A program made the position numbers and the translations under genes. Shown here piece after piece: positions 8,020 through 14,482 of a DNA stretch of 28,118 bases; the stretch's first letter is position 1, and every line of letters starts with the position of its first letter. Under the pieces are notes generated by a model that saw only the letters and a list, made by a program, of their open reading frames with translations, had not been told where the DNA came from and did not search any database. Origin of the DNA: an uncultured Acetatifactor sp. (GTDB lineage: Bacteria > Bacillota > Clostridia > Lachnospirales > Lachnospiraceae); the NCBI GenBank assembly GCA_910586775.1, contig CAJUJN010000054.1:1-28118 (forward strand), given 5' to 3'.

Positions 8020-8862
8020 TTACTGCTCTTCATCACCTGACCATGCAAGCAACATCAACCGCTTTTTCAATTCTGACAGTTGCGTGCCCAGGCCGCAGTC
8101 AAAAATACCGTTCTCCGTCTCGATCATACATTCATTCCTGCTAATCGTCAGATCTTCCACCACATCCACACTCGTATTCTCGGAAACCACTCCCGCCAGT
8201 ATCTGCTTCTTCTGCATACTGACGTAAGGGTAGTCATCCTTCGACACATGTATGATGAAACTGCGGCTTCCTTCCAGATTATGTAACACCGTAGTGATCA
8301 GATAAGTCAGTATATCACGGTAGGAAGAAAGTTCCACATTGAAAATATGTTCATAAACAGCTGTAATCGTATCCACAAACCTGGGCTCCAGGATATCGAC
8401 CTGCTGCTGATATGCCTCCTCCAGGGTGCGGGCCCGCTCCAGATATTCCTGCTCCATGGCGCCCTCATGCGCCTGCGCCTTGACCAGTCCCTCATTGTAC
8501 CCCTGCTGCTTCGCCTGGCTGAGCACCTGCACTTTCTCCGCCTCGGCATGGGCCTTCGCTTCCTTGCGGATCCGCTCCGCCTCGGCCCGGGCACCCGCCA
8601 GCACATTATCGGCTTCTGCCCTGGCCTGTGCCAGAATTTCTTTGGCCTCATCCTGTGCCTTGATGACATTGCCGCCGTCTTCCGGAACTTCCACGACATC
8701 CGCCGGTACCAGTCCGGAGACAAAGCCTTCCGTACTCTCTTCTCCGTGTACAATCCCCAGCTTTTCCAGGCGTTTCCTCATCAGCACGTTGCTGTCGATG
8801 ACCCTCTTTCCTTCGTCCTTCGGCGGCTCAATCGAAAAATGTTTAAGCAGATTATTAGACAA
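8020..8862 (-). CDS. fliH: Flagellar assembly protein FliH, export ATPase regulator
   Basis: FliH binds FliI, restrains its activity and anchors it at the C-ring. The N-terminal part (SNNLLKHFSI) resembles the usual FliH start. Residues about 70-150 are an Ala/Glu/Arg-rich coiled coil (EAKEILAQARAEADNVLAGA, RAEAERIRKEAKAHAEAEKV), followed by a C-terminal domain resembling the V-ATPase E subunit (residues about 165-275, DTITAVYEHIFNVEL, VSKDDYPYVS, ECMIETENGIFDCGLGTQL). The TTG at 8860-8862 is preferred as start: GGAGGTGA is upstream at a workable distance, while the GTG at 8872-8874 is part of that binding site. Either way the gene overlaps the end of fliG, which implies coupled translation. 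Confidence 0.92.
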   Translation of the reverse strand: MSNNLLKHFSIEPPKDEGKRVIDSNVLMRKRLEKLGIVHGEESTEGFVSGLVPADVVEVPEDGGNVIKAQDEAKEILAQARAEADNVLAGARAEAERIRKEAKAHAEAEKVQVLSQAKQQGYNEGLVKAQAHEGAMEQEYLERARTLEEAYQQQVDILEPRFVDTITAVYEHIFNVELSSYRDILTYLITTVLHNLEGSRSFIIHVSKDDYPYVSMQKKQILAGVVSENTSVDVVEDLTISRNECMIETENGIFDCGLGTQLSELKKRLMLLAWSGDEEQ

Positions 8863-9877
8863 CGATCTCGTCACCTCCGCCTCTGGAAATTACGATCTCA
8901 CCGGCATCCTCCAGCTTCCGGATAATGTTGACTATCTTCTGCTGCGCCTCCTCCACATCTTTCATTCGAACAGGTCCCATAAAGTCCATATCCTCCTTGA
9001 TCATAACGGCAAGACGCTTGGATACATTATTGAATATCGTATTCTTGACTTCCTCGTTGGCATTCTTCAACGCCACTGCCAGGTCGTTATTCTCCACGTC
9101 ACGCAGCACGCGCTGAATGGCTCTGTCGTCCAGGAGCAGAATATCCTCGAACACGAACATCTTCTTCCTGATCTCTTCCGCCAGCTCTGGCACTTCCACT
9201 TCCAGTGTCTCCATAATATGACGCTCCGTGCCCCGGTCCACCGTATTCAGAATCTCCACCACAGCGTCCACACCGCCGATGATGGTGTAATCCTGGTTGA
9301 CAAGGCTTGCAAGTTTGGATTCCAGCACCTTCTCCACCTCCTTGATAATCTCGGGACTGGTGCGGTCCATAACGGCAATACGCCTTGCCACATCTGCCTG
9401 CTTCTCGGGAGGCAGTGCGCCTATCACCTGTGCCGCCTGCTGAGGCACCAGATAGGACAAAATCAATGCAACTGTCTGAGGATGCTCATCCTGTATAAAG
9501 TTGATCAACTGAGTTGCATCCGTCTTACGCACAAACTCGAAAGGCTTCACCTGCAGCGACGCCGTCAGCTTGCCGATGACATCCATCGCCTTCTCGGCAC
9601 CCAACGCCTTCTCCAACAGATCCTTTGCATAGCCGATACCGCCCTCCGCGATATACTGCTGCGCCAGGCAGACCTCGTAGAACTCATTGATCACTTCTTC
9701 CTTCACCTGAGGGGTCACGCTTCTGGTATTGGCTATCTCCAGCGTCAACTCCTCTATCTCTTCTTCCTTCAAGTGTTTAAAGATACCGGCGGAACGTTCC
9801 GGTCCCAGGGATATCAAGAGGATGGCCGCTCTCTGCACTCCCTTGATTCCCCCCTCGCTTCCAGCAGTCTTTGGCAT
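8855..9877 (-). CDS. fliG: Flagellar motor switch protein FliG
   Basis: FliG links the MS ring to the C-ring and takes torque from MotA. The 340-aa protein has the three expected domains: an N-terminal FliF-binding part (GVQRAAILLISLGPERSAGI), the middle domain with the conserved EHPQTVALILSYL (about residues 129-141), and the C-terminal torque domain with FEDILLLDDRAIQRVLRDV and the charged helix around MIKEDMDFMGPVRMKDVEEA. Length matches the family. GAGG lies 10 nt before the ATG, and fliF ends 15 nt upstream. The last codons overlap the start of fliH. Confidence 0.97.
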   Translation of the reverse strand: MPKTAGSEGGIKGVQRAAILLISLGPERSAGIFKHLKEEEIEELTLEIANTRSVTPQVKEEVINEFYEVCLAQQYIAEGGIGYAKDLLEKALGAEKAMDVIGKLTASLQVKPFEFVRKTDATQLINFIQDEHPQTVALILSYLVPQQAAQVIGALPPEKQADVARRIAVMDRTSPEIIKEVEKVLESKLASLVNQDYTIIGGVDAVVEILNTVDRGTERHIMETLEVEVPELAEEIRKKMFVFEDILLLDDRAIQRVLRDVENNDLAVALKNANEEVKNTIFNNVSKRLAVMIKEDMDFMGPVRMKDVEEAQQKIVNIIRKLEDAGEIVISRGGGDEIVV

Positions 9878-9892
9878 GGTATATGTACCTCA

Positions 9893-11503
9893 CTAATTCC
9901 AATCTTCGTTCAACCAGTTCCGCAGCAGATTTGCCGCTGCTTCCGGATTCTCATCCACAAATTTCTCAACCATCTTGCGCGTCTCGGACTTGGCCTCCAC
10001 GTCAATATCCTCCACAGTAGACTCTGGCTGTGTAGACTGAAGTATCTCCTCCACAGGCAGCTCCGGCTCTTCCTCCACGGCCTTCTTCCTGGGTCCCATA
10101 CTGCGCAGAATCACAAATGCAAGCAGTGCCAGGATCAGTATGATCATCACAATACTAGTAATATCCGTGGCGCTGACGCTGAAACCTTCCTTATCATAGA
10201 AGAGAGGCTCTTCATAAGCAACAATGGTGATCTTATCCTCACTGATACCGCTGGCATTCGCCACAAGCTGAATAAATTCCGGGTCCACTTCCTGCTTGAT
10301 GCCAGCCCTGTTTGCTTCCTTGAAATCCTCCCAGGTAATGCCGCCATCCAGAAGCCCCTGCCGCTCCACATTCTCCTCGTAGTATTCTCTGTATTTGATC
10401 ATGGATACCGACAGAGAAGAATTTTCGTACCGGATGCTTCCTGCCGGCCCGGTGGTAATGGTATCTGACACATTCAGCTGATAGTCGGTGGAGGACTCGC
10501 TGGAGGAACTGGAGCCTCCGCTGGAATCAGGATTCACATACCCCGTCAGGTCTTCTCCGTTGGAATCCGTCCCCGGAATCCCTTCCACTCCTCCGGTAGT
10601 CTCCATATTGTAGAGATCCTGATGTGTGATATATCCGTTCTCATTGTTATTATTGGTGTAATACTCCGTCACCTGCCTGGTATAATTGGAGTAATCCACA
10701 TCCAGGTGGCTGGCCACTTCGATAGTCATGTACTGTTTCGTGCCCAACAATACCTTCTTCACCTGGTTTGTCATCCACAGGGATGCCTGGTTCTGCAGTT
10801 CCTGCATGGAATTGGCAATTCCCATGGTGGAATACTCTTCACCGCCGGCAAAGAGGGTATTCATGTTCTGGTCCACAATGGTAATGTTTGCAGTGGAAGT
10901 ATTCCCAATACATGTAGCCGCACTCTTCGCCATTGTCATGGCGTTGGCCTCAGTGAAGCTCTCATCCACAGTCACATAAATGGAGGCAAAGGATTCCTGC
11001 TTTGTCTCACTGAGCCTTCCGGTATTCTGCGCCAAAGTCAGCTGAACTGTTACATCCTTCACCGGCGTCGCCTGGAGGAACATATTCTCCATATATTTCG
11101 CCTTCAGCATCGTCCACTGATTAATCCTGTCTGCCGACGTGGTGGACATACCGGTCTGTACATAATCTTCATACTTCAGATCATCCGGTATATACCCTTC
11201 CGCAGCAATCGCCAGATTCGCCTGTGCCAGCTGACCGCTCAGCACCTCCACAGTCATTGCATCCGCCGACTCTCTGTGTGTGATGCCGGCCCCCTCAAGA
11301 ATCTCCACAATCTCTGCCGCTGTAGTGGCGTTCTCATAGGTTCCAAGCCTTGTGTAGTCTGGTTTGGTGAAAGTATATATAATGATGACAAAAGTAAATA
11401 CAACAGCCGCAGCGATTATTATGATAATGGTCCTCTGCCTGCTGGTAAATTTTTTCCACCATTCCAGTATTTTTTCTGGTATCTCTTTTAGCTTGTCAGC
11501 CAT
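9893..11503 (-). CDS. fliF: Flagellar MS-ring protein FliF
   Basis: FliF forms the membrane-embedded MS ring, the first structure built in flagellar assembly. The 536-aa protein has an N-terminal membrane helix (about residues 25-46, IIIIIAAAVVFTFVIIIYTF), a YscJ/FliF ring-building domain with TRLGTYENATTAAEIVEILE, a second domain with FASIYVTVDESFTEANAMTM, a Ser/Gly-rich linker (near residue 330, DSSGGSSSSSESSTDY), and a C-terminal membrane helix (about 448-470). The cytoplasmic tail ends in a FliG-binding segment, NPEAAANLLRNWLNEDWN. AGGAG sits before the ATG at normal distance. Family length is normal. Confidence 0.97.
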   Translation of the reverse strand: MADKLKEIPEKILEWWKKFTSRQRTIIIIIAAAVVFTFVIIIYTFTKPDYTRLGTYENATTAAEIVEILEGAGITHRESADAMTVEVLSGQLAQANLAIAAEGYIPDDLKYEDYVQTGMSTTSADRINQWTMLKAKYMENMFLQATPVKDVTVQLTLAQNTGRLSETKQESFASIYVTVDESFTEANAMTMAKSAATCIGNTSTANITIVDQNMNTLFAGGEEYSTMGIANSMQELQNQASLWMTNQVKKVLLGTKQYMTIEVASHLDVDYSNYTRQVTEYYTNNNNENGYITHQDLYNMETTGGVEGIPGTDSNGEDLTGYVNPDSSGGSSSSSESSTDYQLNVSDTITTGPAGSIRYENSSLSVSMIKYREYYEENVERQGLLDGGITWEDFKEANRAGIKQEVDPEFIQLVANASGISEDKITIVAYEEPLFYDKEGFSVSATDITSIVMIILILALLAFVILRSMGPRKKAVEEEPELPVEEILQSTQPESTVEDIDVEAKSETRKMVEKFVDENPEAAANLLRNWLNEDWN

Positions 11504-11577
11504 GGTACTTCTCTCCTAGTCATATCTAAATTCCTCATTCCAACACACTTTTCGCGGCTCCATGCTTTTGGCCTGTT

Positions 11578-11922
11578 TTAAATCTGCATCTGCATGAGTT
11601 CCTTATACGCGTCCAATAGCTTATCTCTAACTGCCACCGTATACTGCAGAGCCGTGGAGGCCTTCTGCAGAGCAATGGTCAGGTCATGAGCATTCTCCGT
11701 CTCACCCAGAGCAAACTTGATGTTCATATCTTCCGCATCGGAGAGATATTCGTTTGTCGTCTTGATATTGTTGATGGCGGAATTTAAAAAAGAATCAAAC
11801 AAAGTACCTTCTGCCCTGTCTTCCTTATCAGTAAGAATTCCGGTAAAAGATGTCAGCCCGGAAGGAGTCACCTCCGTGGCTTTGCCCAGTCCATTGACTG
11901 GTGTAATCGCCGCTAAATCCAT
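11578..11922 (-). CDS. fliE: Flagellar hook-basal body complex protein FliE
   Basis: FliE joins the MS ring to the rod and is among the first exported substrates. The 114-aa protein has a variable N-terminus (MDLAAITPVNGLGKATEVTP) and the conserved C-terminal half with GETENAHDLTIALQKASTAL then QYTVAVRDKLLDAYKELMQM, the family signature. The start is the ATG at 11920-11922, 10 nt after AAGGAAAGG. An in-frame TTG at 11944-11946 would add eight residues but has no binding site. The 5' leader between flgC and fliE holds nested inverted repeats. About 75 nt separate it from fliF. Confidence 0.94.
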   Translation of the reverse strand: MDLAAITPVNGLGKATEVTPSGLTSFTGILTDKEDRAEGTLFDSFLNSAINNIKTTNEYLSDAEDMNIKFALGETENAHDLTIALQKASTALQYTVAVRDKLLDAYKELMQMQI

Positions 11923-11944
11923 AATATGTATGCCTTTCCTTATC

Positions 11945-12060
11945 AATATTTTATACTCGTTAACGAAAATATCTGTGCCAACCTACATGTATAACGAGTG
12001 AGCGCTTCTGTAATGCAGAGCAGAAAAACGGCAGTTAAATGCGCTCACGAGTATAATATT
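11945..12060 (-). repeat. Nested inverted repeats in the flgC-fliE spacer, mutually exclusive hairpins
   Basis: Three perfect inverted pairs are packed in about 115 nt (plus-strand reading): TTATACTCGT (11951-11960) with ACGAGTATAA (12047-12056); ACTCGTTA (11955-11962) with TAACGAGT (11992-11999); and GTGAGCGC (11998-12005) with GCGCTCAC (12041-12048). The outer 10-bp pair shares bases with both inner ones, so not all can form together. The outer arms extend with AATATT at both ends. The flgC stop codon lies in one arm, and the other arm is next to the fliE ribosome binding site. It could be a small MITE-like insertion or an RNA switch or processing site within the operon. Confidence 0.6.
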
Positions 12061-12574
12061 ATGAGCCGATCTCCAGGCCTCTCTGCACGATTGCCTTGGT
12101 GGCATTGAATGCAGTGGCATTGGCTTCATAAGCACGGCTTGCATCTATCATATTGGTCATCTCTGTGATGATGTTCACATTGGGATATGTAACGTAACCA
12201 TTCTCGTCCGCATCCGGATGGGAAGGGTCATATACCATGTTCATCTCTGTCACATGGTCCTCATAAAGGCCGTTTACCTTGACACCGTTCCCCGTAAATC
12301 CCAGTCCCGTATGTGTATGCGCCACCTGATGAGTATGGGACACACCGGCATTCGTTCCTGAAGTAGAGTGTAAATGCGTCTGCTGCCCCAGAATATGCTG
12401 GAAAGAAGCCTGATAGGACTTCTCCGAAAAAGAGACCACTTTCCTGCGGTACGGAGTGCCGTCCGCCGTCCTCGTCGTATTCGCATTCGCCACGTTCTCG
12501 GATATGACATCCATGCGGTATCTCTCCGCGGTCATGCCTGTAGCGTTAATGTTAAAAGCAGAAAACATGCTCAT
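12059..12574 (-). CDS. flgC: Flagellar basal-body rod protein FlgC with His-rich insert
   Basis: FlgC is a proximal rod subunit exported through the flagellar type III system. Residues 1-50 carry the rod N-terminal signature (MSMFSAFNINATGMTAERYR, MDVISENVANANTTRT) and the last 45 the C-terminal helix (MTNMIDASRAYEANATAFNA, TKAIVQRGLEIG). At 171 aa it is about 20-30 residues longer than common FlgC; the excess is a His-rich stretch at about residues 60-90 with seven histidines (H60, H67, H69, H80, H82, H86, H88). GGAG lies about 7 nt before the ATG. It follows flgB by 87 nt. Confidence 0.96.
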   Translation of the reverse strand: MSMFSAFNINATGMTAERYRMDVISENVANANTTRTADGTPYRRKVVSFSEKSYQASFQHILGQQTHLHSTSGTNAGVSHTHQVAHTHTGLGFTGNGVKVNGLYEDHVTEMNMVYDPSHPDADENGYVTYPNVNIITEMTNMIDASRAYEANATAFNATKAIVQRGLEIGS

Positions 12575-12661
12575 GTTCTGGCTCCTCTCTCAAAGTAATT
12601 GTATCAAAAATCACTTATCTCTCAAAACAAAACAGCATCAGAAATACCTGCCGACGCTCTG

Positions 12662-13051
12662 TCATTTCATAACAGTCTGCAGATTCAGAAATTCCTGATT
12701 TATTCCTACCATAAGTCCCTGATATTTCAGCTGGTTCTCCGCCAGCATAACGCCTTCCGTGTCCACATCCACGTTATTCTTATCCAGACGGTAAGAATAA
12801 CCTTCATGATCCGTAAACACCGTCGGCACCAGCCTCTCCGTCTTAAGAGCAGCCACCTTTGCATCCATAGTCTTATAACGGCAGCTGCCCAACGCCTGCT
12901 TCAGTACAGACTCAAAGGCCACATCCTGCCTTTTATAGCCCGGCGTATCCACATTGGCGAGATTGTTCCCGATTGCATCATTGCGGAGCCAGCTGGCATC
13001 TGCCGCCTTATCCAGTACATTCACATAGTCAAATACACTTGACTGAAACAT
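12662..13051 (-). CDS. flgB: Flagellar basal-body rod protein FlgB, first gene of the fla operon
   Basis: FlgB is a proximal rod subunit. The 129-aa protein starts MFQSSVFDYVNVLDKAADAS, then shows the conserved NDAIGNNLANVDTPGYKRQD segment (about residues 24-43), and ends with the helix MLAENQLKYQGLMVGINQEF. Length is normal. AAAGGAG lies 6-7 nt before the ATG. It is the first gene of the flagellar operon: the upstream 405-nt spacer to codY has a sigma-A-like promoter about 75-100 nt ahead of the start, matching the arrangement of the fla/che operon in B. subtilis. Confidence 0.96.
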   Translation of the reverse strand: MFQSSVFDYVNVLDKAADASWLRNDAIGNNLANVDTPGYKRQDVAFESVLKQALGSCRYKTMDAKVAALKTERLVPTVFTDHEGYSYRLDKNNVDVDTEGVMLAENQLKYQGLMVGINQEFLNLQTVMK

Positions 13052-13122
13052 TTTGCTCTCCTTTCACTCCAACTTCATCTATTGTATCAAACCATAAAAA
13101 AATATCCCACTCAACAATCTAT

Positions 13123-13149
13123 ATTATAGTAACTCCTGCAAAATTACAA
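13123..13149 (-). promoter_or_regulatory. Candidate sigma-A promoter of the fla operon (flgB)
   Basis: Minus-strand -35 TTGTAA (13144-13149) and -10 TATAAT (13123-13128) are separated by 15 nt, a little shorter than the ideal 17. The start of flgB lies about 70 nt downstream. I saw no clear sigma-D (TAAA / GCCGATAA) promoter here. A perfect dyad AAATTC-N3-GAATTT (13162-13176) lies 12 nt upstream of the -35. Confidence 0.5.
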
Positions 13150-13161
13150 TACATAAATTTC

Positions 13162-13176
13162 AAATTCATCGAATTT
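13162..13176. promoter_or_regulatory. Dyad AAATTC-N3-GAATTT upstream of the fla promoter, possible operator
   Basis: The 15-bp site is a perfect inverted repeat with a 3-nt centre. Its size and AATT-type arms recall a CodY box (AATTTTCWGAAAATT), but by my alignment only about 9 of 15 positions match, so the link to CodY is tentative. Position just upstream of the -35 would suit an activator or repressor. Confidence 0.3.
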
Positions 13177-13257
13177 TACCCTTGAAAATATTACCACCCA
13201 GCGCTGCACCCCTAAACCCTGCCTCTTTTAAAAAGAAAAAAGGAACCTATTGCCTTA

Positions 13258-13287
13258 CAATGAAAACTTCTCTCCGCTTTTTCATTG
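13258..13287. other. Stem-loop CAATGAAAA / TTTTCATTG in the codY-flgB spacer
   Basis: A 9-bp perfect inverted repeat (13258-13266 with 13279-13287) encloses a 12-nt loop. In minus-strand reading it begins two bases after the stop of a 37-codon open frame, and a T-run follows only some 15-20 nt later, so it is at most a weak terminator. The rest of 13177-13456 is AT-rich with nothing else clear. Confidence 0.3.
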
Positions 13288-13289
13288 CA

Positions 13290-13403
13290 CTAACCGAACA
13301 ACGAAAAAACATCCTGAATTCTCATTGCCATGCCAAAATAAGTCCCTTTATCTACCAGCTCATTCACTATGCCAGTCCAAATCCATTTGTTTATGTATTT
13401 CAT
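13290..13403 (-). CDS. Possible 37-aa small protein between codY and flgB
   Basis: An open frame starts with ATG at 13401-13403 and reads MKYINKWIWTGIVNELVDKG, then TYFGMAMRIQDVFSLFG. Codons look reasonable, and it is followed by the 9-bp stem-loop at 13258-13287. The only purine-rich site, AAGGG, is 3-4 nt from the ATG, which is too close. I do not recognise it. It may be chance or a gene remnant between codY and the flagellar operon. Confidence 0.18.
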   Translation of the reverse strand: MKYINKWIWTGIVNELVDKGTYFGMAMRIQDVFSLFG

Positions 13404-13456
13404 TTTCCCTTAAAATACCTGTCCGTCAAAAGGCGTTCCTGTCTCCTGCCAGGCAA

Positions 13457-14245
13457 TCAGTCATGCCGGTTCTGACGCTTCAATTCCTCAATCTCGTCAA
13501 ACACCACATCGTTCAGAACTTTGATATAGGTGCCCTTCATACCGGAAGAACGTGACTCGATGACACCGGCACTCTCAAACTTTCTTAAAGCATTTACTAT
13601 GACAGATCGAGTGATTCCTACCCTGTCAGCAATCTTGCTGGCTACCAGTATCCCTTCCATCCCGTTCAGTTCATCGAAGATATGTGTGATGGCCTCCATC
13701 TCCGAAAAGGACAGAGTGCTGATCGCAGACTTCACCACTGCCATCTTGCGACTTTCCTCGGCATTCTCCTCGCTCACCGCCCGCAGCATCTCCAGTCCTA
13801 CCACCGTAGTGCCGTACTCGCATAATATAATATCGTCTATATCATACTGAACATCGCACTTATAGATAAACAATGTCCCCAACCGCTCTCCGGCAATTTC
13901 AATGGGAGTGATAATCGCCTGAAACTTCTTCACGTCCGTGCTCTCAAATCCCAACGTGGCCAGATTGACATTCTCCTTGGTGGAAAGAATGCCCAACAGC
14001 CTCTCGTTCAGCATGGAATCCACAAATCCTCCCACACTCTCATCTATCAGCTCAGTGATGGGCTGCACACCTTCCGCCTTTCCGATCCCCAATACTTTAC
14101 CCTTGCGGCTGATAACCAGAACATTGGAATTCAGTATCTCCCGCATCACCGTACAGATATCATTAAATACCACCTTGCCGGAATTATTATTATGCAATAA
14201 ATTACCGATTTTCCTGGTCTTATCCAGAAGTTGTACACTACTCAT
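13457..14245 (-). CDS. codY: GTP-sensing global transcriptional regulator CodY
   Basis: CodY senses branched-chain amino acids and GTP and represses nutrient-uptake, biosynthesis and motility genes in Firmicutes. The 262-aa protein has the expected N-terminal GAF domain (MSSVQLLDKTRKIGNLLHNN, NSGKVVFNDI) and a C-terminal winged helix-turn-helix (about residues 200-245: GILVASKIADRVGITRSVIV, NALRKFESAGVIESRSSGMK, GTYIKVLND). The start is the ATG at 14243-14245, 7 nt after GGAGG; a longer reading frame beginning at 14296 adds 17 residues foreign to the family. It sits between topA and flgB, as its relatives do near clpQ-clpY in B. subtilis, though the clpQ, clpY and xerC genes are absent here. 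Confidence 0.97.
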   Translation of the reverse strand: MSSVQLLDKTRKIGNLLHNNNSGKVVFNDICTVMREILNSNVLVISRKGKVLGIGKAEGVQPITELIDESVGGFVDSMLNERLLGILSTKENVNLATLGFESTDVKKFQAIITPIEIAGERLGTLFIYKCDVQYDIDDIILCEYGTTVVGLEMLRAVSEENAEESRKMAVVKSAISTLSFSEMEAITHIFDELNGMEGILVASKIADRVGITRSVIVNALRKFESAGVIESRSSGMKGTYIKVLNDVVFDEIEELKRQNRHD

Positions 14246-14368
14246 ACACATCCCTCCGTTTTGATGCCCATGGACATGCGCAATCACTTCGCACATCTTG
14301 AATTTTCGCCTGGGAGACTAACAAAACAAAGGGATGCTCAGCGACCGCTTACTCTGCTGACAGTCTAC

Positions 14369-14397
14369 AGTATATCACAAAAAACGTTCAATTACAA
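14369..14397 (-). promoter_or_regulatory. Candidate sigma-A promoter of codY
   Basis: TTGTAA (14392-14397) and TATACT (14369-14374) with a 17-nt spacer on the minus strand. The transcript would begin about 115 nt ahead of the codY start. The topA stop is 86 nt upstream of the -35, so codY can be expressed apart from topA. Confidence 0.65.
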
Positions 14398-14482
14398 TGT
14401 AAAACTCTTAAATTTTTCAATTGCATGAAAACATTCACAAATTTCATATTCTGTACATTTCAGCTTAAAAGTTTATTACCGT

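Noticed and set aside
8426..10468. A 680-codon plus-strand open frame
   Set aside because: It runs antisense through fliH, fliG and into fliF, all firmly identified; its product is rich in Leu, His, Arg and Cys with no known domain. It is a reading-frame shadow.
14246..14296. Longer CodY start
   Set aside because: The extra 17 residues are not part of the family, and the GGAGG site points to the ATG at 14245.
14398..14450. Possible CodY box upstream of the codY promoter
   Set aside because: AT-rich stretches such as AATTTGTGAATGTTT match the consensus at too few positions.
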